Of a stretch of DNA of 41,444 nt, positions 33,536 to 41,444 are shown in pieces. A model generated the notes under the pieces. That model was not told where the DNA came from, searched no databases, and was given only the letters and a program-made list of their open reading frames with translations. Numbering within the stretch: the first letter of the stretch is position 1; each line of letters opens with the position of its first letter. The translations under genes and the position numbers were made by a program. The stretch lies in assembly GCA_005881885.1 (NCBI GenBank), contig VBDX01000119.1:1-41444 (forward strand), in the 5' to 3' direction. This stretch comes from Chloroflexota bacterium. Its GTDB lineage: Bacteria; Chloroflexota; Limnocylindria; P2-11E.

Positions 33536-33960
33536 TTGGTCTCTTCCTGACGATACGCGAGGACCGCGCATGGCGCGTTCACGTACACATTCTGGACGGT
33601 CCGGCCGACGTACGTCCTCCCCAAACGCTTCCGGAACGGCATTGCGAGCGCGATGAGATCGCACTTGCGCTCCACGGCCGTATCTACGATCGCCGCTGCC
33701 GCGTCGCGTGCCTGAAGCAGCTCGGTCTCAAGCGCCAGGCCCGCCTGTTCGGCGATTTTCTTGGCGCTTTCGAGGAGCTCCTCGCCGCGATCGAGCTCCT
33801 GCTCCATGACCGCATCCAGGGGAAGGTTCCAGCGCACCTCGATCACGTGAATGCCGATCGCCTGCGCCTTCGCGGGCTTGGCGATCGAAGCAACGAGCCG
33901 AATGATGTCGGGGTCCGCGCTCGTCCCCGCGAGCGCCACGAGGACGCGCTTCGGCTGCAT
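33532..33960 (-). CDS. Universal stress protein (UspA family)
   Basis: A 142-residue Usp protein with the start K-R-V-L-V-A-L-A-G-T, H-V-I-E-V in strand 2 and a C-terminal A-M-P-F-R-K-R-L-G-R-T-Y-V-G-R-T-V-Q-N-V-Y-V-N-A-P-C-A-V-L. The usual ATP loop G-x2-G-x9-G-S/T is only partly matched. It lies 12 nt after the second KimA-like gene and overlaps the RCK gene, so it is part of the potassium operon, in keeping with Usp control of transporters. Confidence 0.87.
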   Translation of the reverse strand: MQPKRVLVALAGTSADPDIIRLVASIAKPAKAQAIGIHVIEVRWNLPLDAVMEQELDRGEELLESAKKIAEQAGLALETELLQARDAAAAIVDTAVERKCDLIALAMPFRKRLGRTYVGRTVQNVYVNAPCAVLAYRQEETK

Positions 33961-33972
33961 GAGTGCGCGAGT

Positions 33973-36015
33973 CTAACCTCGGCTCAGGTCGGCGGTGTCC
34001 TGGAAGTGATAGGGCACGTCGATGACGATGGTGTTCGGCCGGAAGAGCAGGTTCGCTTTGAGACGGAACGCGGTCTGGCTGTGCAGGAGCCACTCCCACC
34101 AGTGGCGAGGTACGAATTCCGCAAGCACCACGGTGATGGGCCGGTCGTCGGACTTGTCGATCGCGTCGATGTAGCGCAGGAGCGGCTGCACGAGCGAACG
34201 GTATGGCGACTCGAGGACGTCCACATCGATATCCGTTCCGAGCCGTTCCCACCGCCGGCGGAACTCGTCCCCGCTCGCGCGCGAGGTCGAGATGTGGACC
34301 GCCTTCACGTTCGGCGACACCGAGCGCGCGAAGGCCAGCGCCTGCATCGCCGCCCGGTCCAGGCGTGCGATCGGCACGATGACCACCGGCGCGGCGAACA
34401 CCGGGACGCGCGGCTCGGCACCCGAGAGCACGAGCGCGTCCTGCACCGTCTGGTAATGCCGATGAATCCCGTAGAGGAGAGCGACAAGTAACGGAATGAG
34501 GAGGAGCACCATCCACGCGCCAAGCTGGAACTTGGTCACCGCGACCACCACGAGCACGGTCCCGGTGACTGCCGCGCCGAAGCTGTTGATGACCATCGAG
34601 AGCCGCCAGCCGGGATTGCGCAGGCGCCACCAGCGACGCACCAGGCCCGACTGCGACAGGGTGAACGCCAGGAACACGCCGATCGTGTAGAGCGGGACGA
34701 GCGCGTTCACGCTGCCGCCGAACGCCGCGAGGATGACGGCGGCGAGCACCGCCAGCGAGGCGATGCCGAAGTTGAACGCGAGGCGGGAGCCGACGTCGGC
34801 GAAGTGCCGCGGCATGAACCGGTCGTTCGCGAGGACCGAGGCGAGGCGCGGGAAGCCGGTGAAGCCGGTGTTCGCGGCAAGCAGCAGGATGATCGCGGTC
34901 GACACTTGCACGAAGAGGTAGAGCGGCGAGCCGGCGCCGACGACCGAGCGGGTGATCATGCTGTTCACCGTTTCGATCTCGTTCTGGTCGGGCCGGATGC
35001 CGATCGTCGTCGCGAGATAGGTGAGTCCGAGGAAGATCACCGAGAAGATCGTTCCCATGAGGACGAGCGTGAACACCGCGTTGCGCGTCTCCGGCCGGCG
35101 GAAGCTCGGGACGCCATTGGCGATCGCCTCGCTACCGGTGAGCCCCACGGAACCGGAGGCGAACGCGCGCAGCACGAGCAGGAGCGTGAGCGGTACGGTC
35201 CCGGCCGGATCGAAGGGGTCGGGCGGCACCGCCGCCGGCGGAACATCCCCGGTCGCGATGCGGAAGAGGCCGATCGAGAGGAGTCCGACCATCCCAAGCA
35301 TGTACGCGTAGGTCGGCGCGGCGAACAGCAGGCCCGCCTCACGCACGCCGCGCAGGTTGCCGATGACGAGGAGGGCGATGAGCGCGAGGCCGATCGGCAC
35401 CCGATACGGATGGATCTCCGGCATGAAGCTCGAGATCGCGGCGACGCCCGCCGCGGTCGACACCGCGACGGTGAGGACGTAGTCGATGAGCAGGGCCGAC
35501 GCTGCGACGAGTCCCGCGATGACCCCGTGGTTCTCGCGAGCGACGAGATAGCTCCCGCCGCCATTCGGATACGCGCGGATGACCCGCGACTCGGAGAGCA
35601 CGACGATCGCCAGGACGAACACAACGGCGATCGCGATCGGCATCGTCAGCGCGAGCGCGCCGACCCCCGCGAGCGCGAGAACTCGCATCGCTTCCTCGGT
35701 CGCGTAGGCCGAGGACGAGATGTTGTCCGAGGCAAGGATCGGAAGGCCGGTCGCGACGCCAACGCGCTCCTCGGCCTCCGCTTCGCTGTGCAGACGCTTG
35801 CCGATGAGGACGCGCAGGCCGGCGTTCCAGGCGCGTCCAAGGCGTCCGGCTGCCACCATGGTCTGCTCGGTGGCGACATAGCGGCCGCCGTGACCGCGGA
35901 GGCCGCTGCCGATCGGCCGGACGATTCGGACGTAGCGATCGCCGACGTGACGCCCGGCCTGGGTCACGCGCTTCTCCAGGGACGGCGCCTCGGGGCGCTC
36001 CTCCTCGCCGCTCAA
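33973..36015 (-). CDS. KimA/KUP-like APC-superfamily permease
   Basis: A 680-residue permease resembling Bacillus subtilis KimA, a high-affinity potassium-proton symporter. After an 85-residue cytosolic N terminus come about 12 transmembrane helices; the unwound first helix reads S-D-N-I-S-S-S-A-Y-A-T-E-E-A and a later helix A-Y-P-N-G-G-G-S-Y, both KimA/KUP marks. The last 140 residues form a Usp-like cytosolic domain ending V-I-D-V-P-Y-H-F. Its ATG overlaps the stop of the upstream paralogue by ATGA, so the two may make a heteromer. KimA substrate assignment is by similarity; other APC substrates are possible. Confidence 0.85.
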   Translation of the reverse strand: MSGEEERPEAPSLEKRVTQAGRHVGDRYVRIVRPIGSGLRGHGGRYVATEQTMVAAGRLGRAWNAGLRVLIGKRLHSEAEAEERVGVATGLPILASDNISSSAYATEEAMRVLALAGVGALALTMPIAIAVVFVLAIVVLSESRVIRAYPNGGGSYLVARENHGVIAGLVAASALLIDYVLTVAVSTAAGVAAISSFMPEIHPYRVPIGLALIALLVIGNLRGVREAGLLFAAPTYAYMLGMVGLLSIGLFRIATGDVPPAAVPPDPFDPAGTVPLTLLLVLRAFASGSVGLTGSEAIANGVPSFRRPETRNAVFTLVLMGTIFSVIFLGLTYLATTIGIRPDQNEIETVNSMITRSVVGAGSPLYLFVQVSTAIILLLAANTGFTGFPRLASVLANDRFMPRHFADVGSRLAFNFGIASLAVLAAVILAAFGGSVNALVPLYTIGVFLAFTLSQSGLVRRWWRLRNPGWRLSMVINSFGAAVTGTVLVVVAVTKFQLGAWMVLLLIPLLVALLYGIHRHYQTVQDALVLSGAEPRVPVFAAPVVIVPIARLDRAAMQALAFARSVSPNVKAVHISTSRASGDEFRRRWERLGTDIDVDVLESPYRSLVQPLLRYIDAIDKSDDRPITVVLAEFVPRHWWEWLLHSQTAFRLKANLLFRPNTIVIDVPYHFQDTADLSRG

Positions 36016-38060
36016 TGACGCTTCCCTTGATGGTCGTGCCCGTTATCGAAGTGGTACGGGACGTCGATGACGATGGTGTTTGGGCGGAAGAGCAGGCTGG
36101 CCTTGAGCCGGAGCGCGGTCTGGCTGTGAAGCAGCCACTCCCACCAGCTGTGCGGCACGAAGGACGCGAGGACGACCGTGATCGGCCGATCGTCGCGCTC
36201 GTCGATCCGATCGATGTACTTGAGCAGCGGCGGCACGAGCGAACGGTACGGCGACTCGATGACGTCGAGCGGGACCTTGCCGGCCCAGTGCTCCCACCGC
36301 TTGCGGAACTCTCGGGAGCTCTCCTCGCTCGTCGCGACGTGAACCGCCTTGACGGCCGGCGAGATCGAGCGCGCGAACGCAATGGCCCGCGCTGTCGCAC
36401 GGTCCAGCCGCCCTACCGGAACGATCACCACCGGCGGGCGAACGGCGGGGACCTCCTCGTCGAGGCGTTCGATCACGAGCGCGTCCTGCATCTGCATGTA
36501 GTGGCGGTGGATGGCGAGGAGCACCGAGACGATCACCGGGATCACGAGCACGACGAGCCACGCTCCCTCGCCGGCCTTCGCTACGAGCACGATGACCAGC
36601 ACCAGGGCGGTCACCGCGGCGCCGAGCAGATTGAGAGCCGCCCGCCACTGCCAGCCGGGCGATCGCAGGCGGCGCCACCGCCGGACGAGCCCGGTCTGCG
36701 AAAGCGTGAAGGCCAGGAACACGCCAATCGTGTAGAAGGGGATGAGCTCGGTGACGCTGCCCTCACGCCATACCAGGACCGCCGCCGAGACCACGGCCAG
36801 AGCGACGATCCCGAAGGAGAACGCGAGTCGCTCGCCGCGGTACGCGAACTGGCGCGGCATGAAGCGGTCGTTCGCGAGCACCGACGCGAGGCGCGGGAAA
36901 CCCGTGAACCCGGTATTCGCGGCAAGCGCCAGCAGCAGCGCCGTGGACCCTTGAACGACGTAATACAAAGGCGTGTATCCGACGAGCGACCGCGTCACGA
37001 GGCTGTTGAGCGTCTCGACCTCAGAGCGATCGGGGACCGCGCCGATGGCTTGCGCGAGGAACGTCAATCCGAGGAAGATCGTGCTGAAGGTCACGCCCAT
37101 CAGGACGAGGGTGACCGTGGCATTGCGGCGCTCGTCCTTCTCCATGCTGGGCACGCCGTTGGCGATGGCCTCGCTTCCGGTGAGGCCGACCGAGCCTGAC
37201 GCGAACGCGCGGAGGATGAGGAGCACGCCGGCGAGGCCGACGAGCTGCTGCTCGCCCTCGGCCCCGAATGGGTTCGGCGCCACCGCGGCCGGCGGGACGT
37301 CTCCGGTGAGGATGCGGAAGAGGCCGTAAAGGATCAGCACCCCGAGCGCGGCGATGTACACGTAGGTGGGCCCGGCGAACATCACGCCGGCCTCGCGCAC
37401 GCCGCGGAGGTTACCGATCATGAGAATCGTGATGAAGACGAGGCCGATCTCTACGGAATACGGATGCAGGCTCGGCAGGAAGCTCGTCACCGCCTGGACA
37501 CCTGCCGCGGTCGACACGGCGACCGTGAGCACATAGTCGATGAGCAGCGCCGCCGCGGCGACGAGGCCCGGCAGCACCCCCAGGTTGTCGCTCGCGACGA
37601 CGTAGCTGCCGCCGCCGTTCGGGTACGCCTGGATCACCTGCGATTGCGAAAGGACCACGATCGCGAGCACGCCGACGATGGCGATGGCGATGGGCGTGAG
37701 AAACACGAACGCGCCGATGCCGGCGAGCGCGAGGACGCGCATGGCCTCCTCGGTCGCGTATGCCGATGACGAGATGTTGTCCGACCCCAGGATCGCGAGT
37801 CCCGTGAAGACCCCCAGGCGCTCGCTCTCCTCCGCCTCCATGCTGAGGCGGGGGCCGAACAGGAAACGGCGGACCGCCTCGTACGACCGGCCGAGAGGGC
37901 CCTCGGGGCGCAGCGCGTCCTCGCCGAGAACATAGCGATCGCCTCGACGGCGGAAGTCAGAAGTGTGGTGGATCCGAACGTAGCGGTCACCAGGAAGCCG
38001 CCCGGACGTCGTGGTGCGATCTTCGAGCGATGGGGTCTCCGGCTCCTCGTCGTCGCTCAC
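36012..38060 (-). CDS. KimA/KUP-like APC-superfamily permease (tandem paralogue)
   Basis: A 682-residue paralogue of the next gene, with the same layout: an acidic then R-rich N terminus with two G-D-R-Y-V motifs, the S-S-A-Y-A-T-E-E-A helix break, A-Y-P-N-G-G-G-S-Y, G-L-T-G-S-E-A-I-A-N-G-V-P, about 12 membrane helices and a C-terminal Usp-like domain with L-L-H-S-Q-T-A-L-R-L-K-A and V-I-D-V-P-Y-H-F. The two differ mainly in loops and the tail (this one ends G-H-D-H-Q-G-K-R-H). Its start is one base after the PrcB-like stop, leaving no room for a c-di-AMP riboswitch such as the one upstream of B. subtilis kimA. Confidence 0.85.
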   Translation of the reverse strand: MSDDEEPETPSLEDRTTTSGRLPGDRYVRIHHTSDFRRRGDRYVLGEDALRPEGPLGRSYEAVRRFLFGPRLSMEAEESERLGVFTGLAILGSDNISSSAYATEEAMRVLALAGIGAFVFLTPIAIAIVGVLAIVVLSQSQVIQAYPNGGGSYVVASDNLGVLPGLVAAAALLIDYVLTVAVSTAAGVQAVTSFLPSLHPYSVEIGLVFITILMIGNLRGVREAGVMFAGPTYVYIAALGVLILYGLFRILTGDVPPAAVAPNPFGAEGEQQLVGLAGVLLILRAFASGSVGLTGSEAIANGVPSMEKDERRNATVTLVLMGVTFSTIFLGLTFLAQAIGAVPDRSEVETLNSLVTRSLVGYTPLYYVVQGSTALLLALAANTGFTGFPRLASVLANDRFMPRQFAYRGERLAFSFGIVALAVVSAAVLVWREGSVTELIPFYTIGVFLAFTLSQTGLVRRWRRLRSPGWQWRAALNLLGAAVTALVLVIVLVAKAGEGAWLVVLVIPVIVSVLLAIHRHYMQMQDALVIERLDEEVPAVRPPVVIVPVGRLDRATARAIAFARSISPAVKAVHVATSEESSREFRKRWEHWAGKVPLDVIESPYRSLVPPLLKYIDRIDERDDRPITVVLASFVPHSWWEWLLHSQTALRLKASLLFRPNTIVIDVPYHFDNGHDHQGKRH

Positions 38061-38061
38061 A

Positions 38062-38598
38062 TCAGGAACGGGATTGTGTCACGGTCGCGCGGGCGCGCTC
38101 AGCCCCCGATTGATCGAGTAACACGGCGCTGTGCACGCCCGATGCGGTCTGCTGGTCGATCGACACGAGCTGCGCCGGCGAGGTGATCACCTGGATCGTG
38201 AGCGCCCCCGGCGCCGGGGTGCTGAACGCGGCATGTACCACGAGGCTGTCGCCGCTCCGCTCGATTCGGTCGACCTTAACGCTGTATCCACCCGTTCGTT
38301 GCGTCCCAGCGAACACCCCGATATAGACGCGACCACCCAGAGCGGCCGGCGCGAGCTGGGCGAGCCCGATCGGGCCAGGGTCGGTCGCGACCGTGATCCG
38401 CGCGCCACCGTCGTTGCCCGATTGCTGCGTCGTTCCGTGATCGGTGAACGGGACGCTCTGCGTGTTGCTCACGCCGCTCGTACTGCTCGCGCAGCCGGCG
38501 AAAAGCGCCGCGGCGAACACGAGCTCAAAGCCCGAACGCCAAACGGTCGGCGAAGATCGCCGGAAGTCCCCGGTCCCGGATGCGTCGTTGTGTCTCAT
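38062..38598 (-). CDS. PrcB-like lipoprotein
   Basis: A lipoprotein with a lipobox A-L-F-A-G-C and a C-terminal PrcB_C-like domain (G-G-Y-S-V-K-V-D-R-I-E-R and the A-P-G-A-L-T-I-Q-V-I-T-S-P-A-Q-L-V-S-I strand pair). PrcB partners the protease PrcA in Treponema; the domain also occurs alone in envelope proteins. The start is uncertain: GTG 38520 leaves almost no n-region before the lipobox, whereas ATG 38598 gives a basic n-region (D-F-R-R, V-W-R) but overlaps the phosphoesterase gene by 74 nt. I favour 38598. Confidence 0.7.
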   Translation of the reverse strand: MRHNDASGTGDFRRSSPTVWRSGFELVFAAALFAGCASSTSGVSNTQSVPFTDHGTTQQSGNDGGARITVATDPGPIGLAQLAPAALGGRVYIGVFAGTQRTGGYSVKVDRIERSGDSLVVHAAFSTPAPGALTIQVITSPAQLVSIDQQTASGVHSAVLLDQSGAERARATVTQSRS

Positions 38599-39262
38599 CC
38601 ACTCCATAAGACAAACGATGGAAGGTGATGGTGCCCTCCGCAAGGTCGAGGATGGCGTATGCCGCCCGCGGATCGCCATCCCGAGGCTGGCCCACGCTTC
38701 CCGGGTTGAGAAACACCCGTCCTACGAGCGGGTACGGCGTCTCGAAGCGCACGCGACCTGGCCGCTCCGTGTCCGGCCGCTCGCGGAAGAGCGCGGGCAC
38801 GTGCGTGTGCCCCGCACAGCAATGGGCCGTCTTGGCCAGCGCGAGGGACGCGGTCGCGGACCGCGGATTGGTGACGTACTCCCAAAGAGGATCGCGCAGG
38901 CTCCCATGGCAGAGCGTCACGTCATCGGTCTCGAGCGTTTTCGGCAGGGCGGCGAGCGTGTCGCGTTCGGCCGCCGAGAGCCAGCTCTGATGCATTCGCA
39001 CGGCGAGCGCCGCCGGCCGGTTGAAGAGCTCGAGATCCTCGTTCCTCGCTACCGCGCGGTCGTGATTGCCCGCGACGATCGTCGCCTTCCGCTCGATGAG
39101 CAATGCGAGGACATCCGACGGATCGGGCCCGTAGCCGACGGTGTCGCCGCAGACCCAGATGGCGTCGACCGCACCGATCGCCGCAAGCACCGTCTCGAGC
39201 GCGACGAGGTTCGCGTGGATGTCGCTGAGGACGGCGACCTTCACGCGCGCGTCCGCCCTCAC
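38525..39262 (-). CDS. Metallophosphoesterase (YfcE/MJ0936-like)
   Basis: A 245-residue calcineurin-like phosphoesterase. Metal motifs are all present: L-S-D-I-H-A-N, V-C-G-D-T-V-G-Y-G-P, V-A-G-N-H-D, C-H-G-S-L and G-H-T-H-V-P, with N-P-G-S-V-G-Q-P-R completing the family signature. Substrate is likely a phosphodiester or small phosphomonoester. The GTG at 39262 overlaps the HisA-like stop (GTGA); a second GTG at 39244 just before K-V-A-V-L-S-D is also possible. Confidence 0.92.
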   Translation of the reverse strand: MRADARVKVAVLSDIHANLVALETVLAAIGAVDAIWVCGDTVGYGPDPSDVLALLIERKATIVAGNHDRAVARNEDLELFNRPAALAVRMHQSWLSAAERDTLAALPKTLETDDVTLCHGSLRDPLWEYVTNPRSATASLALAKTAHCCAGHTHVPALFRERPDTERPGRVRFETPYPLVGRVFLNPGSVGQPRDGDPRAAYAILDLAEGTITFHRLSYGVDETQRRIRDRGLPAIFADRLAFGL

Positions 39263-39963
39263 GTTAGCGCGGCTTGCTGGGCTTCCGCGACGGAGAACAG
39301 GCCCTCTCGAAAGGCGCGCCCGATCACGACCGACGCCACGCCGCGCGCGGCGAGCGCGCGAACGTCGGCGAGCTCACGCACTCCTCCGCCCGCATGGAGC
39401 GCCACGCGCGGCCCCACAACGGCGCGGATCGCGTCGATGAGGGCAAGCGGCGGTCCGGACAGCTGTCCCTCTCCGCCGAGATCGATGACATAGAGCGCGC
39501 GGACCCCGGCCACGAGCGCCGCACGAGCCGAGGCGAGCACGCCACGACCGGTCGCGATCGCGACGAGGTTCGCGTCACCGCCGCGCGGCGCGAGAAACCC
39601 GTCCTTCGCTTCGATCTCGACGATCGCCCCGTCGCCGAGTCTCCCGATCTCGCGTAACAGATCGTCGTCACCAAGGACCGCGCTCGAGAACAGCACGCCG
39701 GCGAATCCGCGCTCCATCGCATCGTGCGCGTCCTCGACGCGCGACATACCGCCGGCAAGGCGGCACGGGACGCCCGACGCGCGCGCCGCATCGGCGAGGA
39801 CGGCGACGTTCGTGAAGATGCCGATCTCCGCGCCGTCGAGATCGACAAGGTGCAACTCCCGCGCGCCGGCAGCGACGAGCTCGCGCGCTCGCGCGCTCAC
39901 GGTCGCGCTGGAGCCATCGGCGAGGCGCCGCGCGCGTACGTCGATGGAAGGGACGATCACCAC
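39259..39963 (-). CDS. HisA-like beta/alpha-barrel protein with altered active site
   Basis: A 234-residue barrel of the HisA/HisF family. The first-strand Asp is kept (V-P-S-I-D, about residue 8), as are L-V-D-L-D-G, A-G-G-G-V-R-E-L-A-D and the phosphate loop V-V-I-G-R-A. Two features argue against ordinary HisA: loop 1, usually about ten residues longer with a V-R-L-x-x-G-D motif, is shortened; and in the Y-T-D-I-x-x-D-G motif the Thr is Ile160 and the second Asp is Glu165. It has no his genes beside it. It may be a repurposed isomerase or a weak HisA. GTG at 39963 or 39960; both overlap the rsmG stop. Confidence 0.75.
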   Translation of the reverse strand: MVIVPSIDVRARRLADGSSATVSARARELVAAGARELHLVDLDGAEIGIFTNVAVLADAARASGVPCRLAGGMSRVEDAHDAMERGFAGVLFSSAVLGDDDLLREIGRLGDGAIVEIEAKDGFLAPRGGDANLVAIATGRGVLASARAALVAGVRALYVIDLGGEGQLSGPPLALIDAIRAVVGPRVALHAGGGVRELADVRALAARGVASVVIGRAFREGLFSVAEAQQAALT

Positions 39964-40691
39964 GGCCGACGCTTCGCCTCGGCCGCGGAACGCGGAAAGC
40001 GCGGCGGCGTCGGCCGTGTCTTGCGTACGACGACGAGTGATCGCCCGGGTAGCGTGTCTCCAAGTCCGAGATCCGACGTGGACGTGATCCTGACGATCTC
40101 CCCGCCGATCGAGATGCAGGCCTTGCGGGCGCCGGCGAGCTCGTCGTGAAGGCGCCCTTTCCACGCGATCGCGTCGCCACCTACGCGAAGGAACGGCAGG
40201 AGGTACTCGATGACGGCGCCGAGGGAGCCAACCGCGCGGGCGGTCGCAACGTCGTAGCGATCGCGCCGCTCGCGCGCCAGGGCTTCAGCGCGCGCGTTGC
40301 AAACCTCGACCCCATCGATGGCGAGGGTGGTCGTGACCTCTTCGAGGAAGCGTGCCTTCTTTCCCATCGATTCCACGAGCGTTACCCGAAGACCCGACAG
40401 GGCGAGCCGCAGCGCGAGCCCCGGGAAGCCCGCTCCGCTGCCCACATCGACGACGCGTTCCCGTCCCGTCCATGTGCGCACGGCGAGCGCAGTGATTGAG
40501 TCGAGGAAGTGCTTGCGCGCGATGTCGAGCGGCGCGGTGATCGCGGTGAGGTTCACGGACGTATTCCGTTCGATGAGCAGATCCGCGTACCTCTCGCACA
40601 ACCCGAGCGTCGCCGAGTCGAGCCGCACGCCGATCCGCTGCGCCTCACGCGCAAGCACCGCGAAGGGCGTATCGGCGGACACGGTCGGCAC
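39957..40691 (-). CDS. rsmG: 16S rRNA (guanine-527-N7)-methyltransferase
   Basis: A 244-residue RsmG that methylates G527 of 16S rRNA. The characteristic stretch L-I-E-R-N-T-S-V-N-L-T-A-I-T-A-P and K-H-F-L-D-S-I-T-A precedes motif I V-D-V-G-S-G-A-G-F-P-G-L, and A-R-A-V-G-S-L-G follows. I choose the GTG at 40691, 7 nt after TACGAT; GTG 40682 is an alternative. It opens a run of minus-strand genes, each overlapping or within a few bases of the next, through the phosphoesterase and potassium genes. Confidence 0.93.
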   Translation of the reverse strand: MPTVSADTPFAVLAREAQRIGVRLDSATLGLCERYADLLIERNTSVNLTAITAPLDIARKHFLDSITALAVRTWTGRERVVDVGSGAGFPGLALRLALSGLRVTLVESMGKKARFLEEVTTTLAIDGVEVCNARAEALARERRDRYDVATARAVGSLGAVIEYLLPFLRVGGDAIAWKGRLHDELAGARKACISIGGEIVRITSTSDLGLGDTLPGRSLVVVRKTRPTPPRFPRSAAEAKRRPW

Positions 40692-40697
40692 GTTCCG

Positions 40698-40704
40698 TAT
40701 CGTA
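40698..40704. promoter_or_regulatory. Overlapping divergent minus-10 elements
   Basis: In a 12-nt gap, the sequence TATCGTA gives TATCGT on the plus strand (40698-40703) and TACGAT on the minus strand (40704-40699). TACGAT is 7 nt before the rsmG GTG. TATCGT abuts the cupredoxin ATG (40704) and is 6 nt before an in-frame GTG at 40710, which would be the start if the transcript is leaderless. No minus-35 boxes are clear. Confidence 0.4.
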
Positions 40705-41390
40705 TGAGCGTGAGACCGGCCGCGGTCGTCACGTGGTCCGCGGCGCTCCTCGTGTGTTGCGGCCTTCTGGCGATGTCTCTGGTGGTCTACGCGGCGTCGT
40801 TCGCCGTGACGATCCAGAACTTCGCGTACTCGCCGACGCCGGTGACGATCAGAGTCGGTGACACCGTGACATGGACGAACCGCGATGCCGCGCAGCACAG
40901 CGCGTTCTTCAACGATGGATTCAAGACAGCCGTCCTCTCACAGGGGCAGAGCGCATCGCTGAGCTTCAGCAGCGCAGGCACGTTCAACTACATCTGCGGA
41001 GTCCATGGCGCCGTGATGAGTGGCTCGGTGATCGTGCAGGCCGCCGCGACACCGGTCCCCACCGCGCCTCCGCCGACAGCTCCGCCTCCTCCACCACCGA
41101 CGCTGGCGCCGACGCCGGTGCGCACGACGGCGCCCACGCCGGCCCCGACCGCGCCGCCAACGCCAGAGCCGACGCCGGTTCCATCCGCCCCGGCGCCAAC
41201 GCCGATCGTTACCGCGTCAGCGACGCCCGGACCGGCGAACGTGGCCACGGCGCCGGCCACCGCGGTCGCGGTCCAAGCGACGCCGGCACCCGCGCCCAGC
41301 GAAGGCCCGGGCGCCGTGCTGCTCGCCGGCGCGGTGATCGCGGTCATCGCTATCGGTGCGGCCGCCTGGCTCATCGCGCGTCGGACCTGA
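40704..41390 (+). CDS. Membrane-anchored cupredoxin with Pro/Thr-rich linker
   Basis: A 228-residue secreted copper protein. A signal or first membrane helix (about 8-31) is followed by a small type 1 copper domain of about 80 residues with a complete ligand set: His65 (A-A-Q-H), Cys98, His101 and Met105 in C-G-V-H-G-A-V-M. It is an azurin/plastocyanin-like electron carrier. A low-complexity linker of roughly 90 residues rich in Pro, Thr and Ala follows, then a C-terminal transmembrane helix (A-V-L-L-A-G-A-V-I-A-V-I-A-I-G) with an R-R-T tail. The domain thus sits on a flexible tether outside the membrane. The last 54 nt of the window after its stop show no gene. Confidence 0.85.
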   Translation: MSVRPAAVVTWSAALLVCCGLLAMSLVVYAASFAVTIQNFAYSPTPVTIRVGDTVTWTNRDAAQHSAFFNDGFKTAVLSQGQSASLSFSSAGTFNYICGVHGAVMSGSVIVQAAATPVPTAPPPTAPPPPPPTLAPTPVRTTAPTPAPTAPPTPEPTPVPSAPAPTPIVTASATPGPANVATAPATAVAVQATPAPAPSEGPGAVLLAGAVIAVIAIGAAAWLIARRT

Positions 41391-41444
41391 CTCCAAGCTA
41401 CCTGCAAGAATCCCCGAGGATCCGAGGAAAGCATCGGCCTCGTG

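Noticed and set aside
38055-38120. c-di-AMP (ydaO) riboswitch upstream of the KimA-like genes
   Set aside because: The first permease starts one base after the PrcB-like stop and no ydaO core motifs are seen.

Overview
This 41.4 kb window is a gene-dense, GC-rich bacterial chromosome segment with no sign of plasmid, phage, insertion sequence, CRISPR, rRNA or tRNA. I count about 44 protein genes, some with GTG, TTG or CTG starts and many with ATGA or GTGA overlaps. Every convergent gene pair is separated by 6 nt or less. The gene mix (split core-type MetE, MetF under a SAM-I riboswitch, HspR-led heat-shock operon, two XRE-TPR regulators, KimA-like potassium permeases, a cupredoxin on a Pro/Thr-rich tether) and the signs of leaderless transcription suggest an uncultured Chloroflexota bacterium, perhaps of the Limnocylindria/Ellin6529 type. 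The phylum is inferred from gene content and style, not from a marker gene.

Layout. 1-3665: one-carbon and methionine block. A SAM-I riboswitch drives metF, a MetE N-half gene and a MetE C-half gene (cut by the window start). Divergent to it is a cyclodeaminase/cyclohydrolase (fchA-like) gene overlapping a folD whose cyclohydrolase residues are substituted. 3666-7692: XRE-TPR regulator, lone receiver protein, class II fructose bisphosphatase, glycerate 2-kinase. 7706-11428: four-gene operon of a GNAT/CelD-type acyltransferase, MshA-like GT4 glycosyltransferase, PIG-L deacetylase and APH-fold kinase. 11425-20222: purH, acylphosphatase, PolX, a second XRE-TPR regulator, a secreted Pro-rich peptide, dtd, a methyltransferase, an M28 peptidase lipoprotein and small membrane proteins.

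20264-28841: heat-shock operon hspR-hsp20-lon-dnaJ-clpB (minus strand), with a divergent HSP70-fold gene behind a 106-nt nested inverted repeat. 28838-38060: potassium and osmotic-homeostasis island with a truncated KdpD-type kinase, KdpE-type regulator, a free-standing copy of the KimA cytosolic domain preceded by four GTTGA repeats in 11-bp register, and on the other strand two KimA-like permeases, a Usp protein, two TrkA/RCK proteins and an Mrp-type ATPase. 38062-41390: PrcB-like lipoprotein, phosphoesterase, degenerate HisA-like barrel, rsmG and a divergent cupredoxin.

The most interesting items are the complementary FolD/FchA pair, the riboswitch that fixes the metF start, the KdpE-adjacent 11-bp repeat array with the free KimA C-domain, the large inverted repeat upstream of the HSP70-like gene, and the shared-stop and shared-minus-10 compaction. 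All functions are read from motifs and family knowledge by eye; no database search was run.
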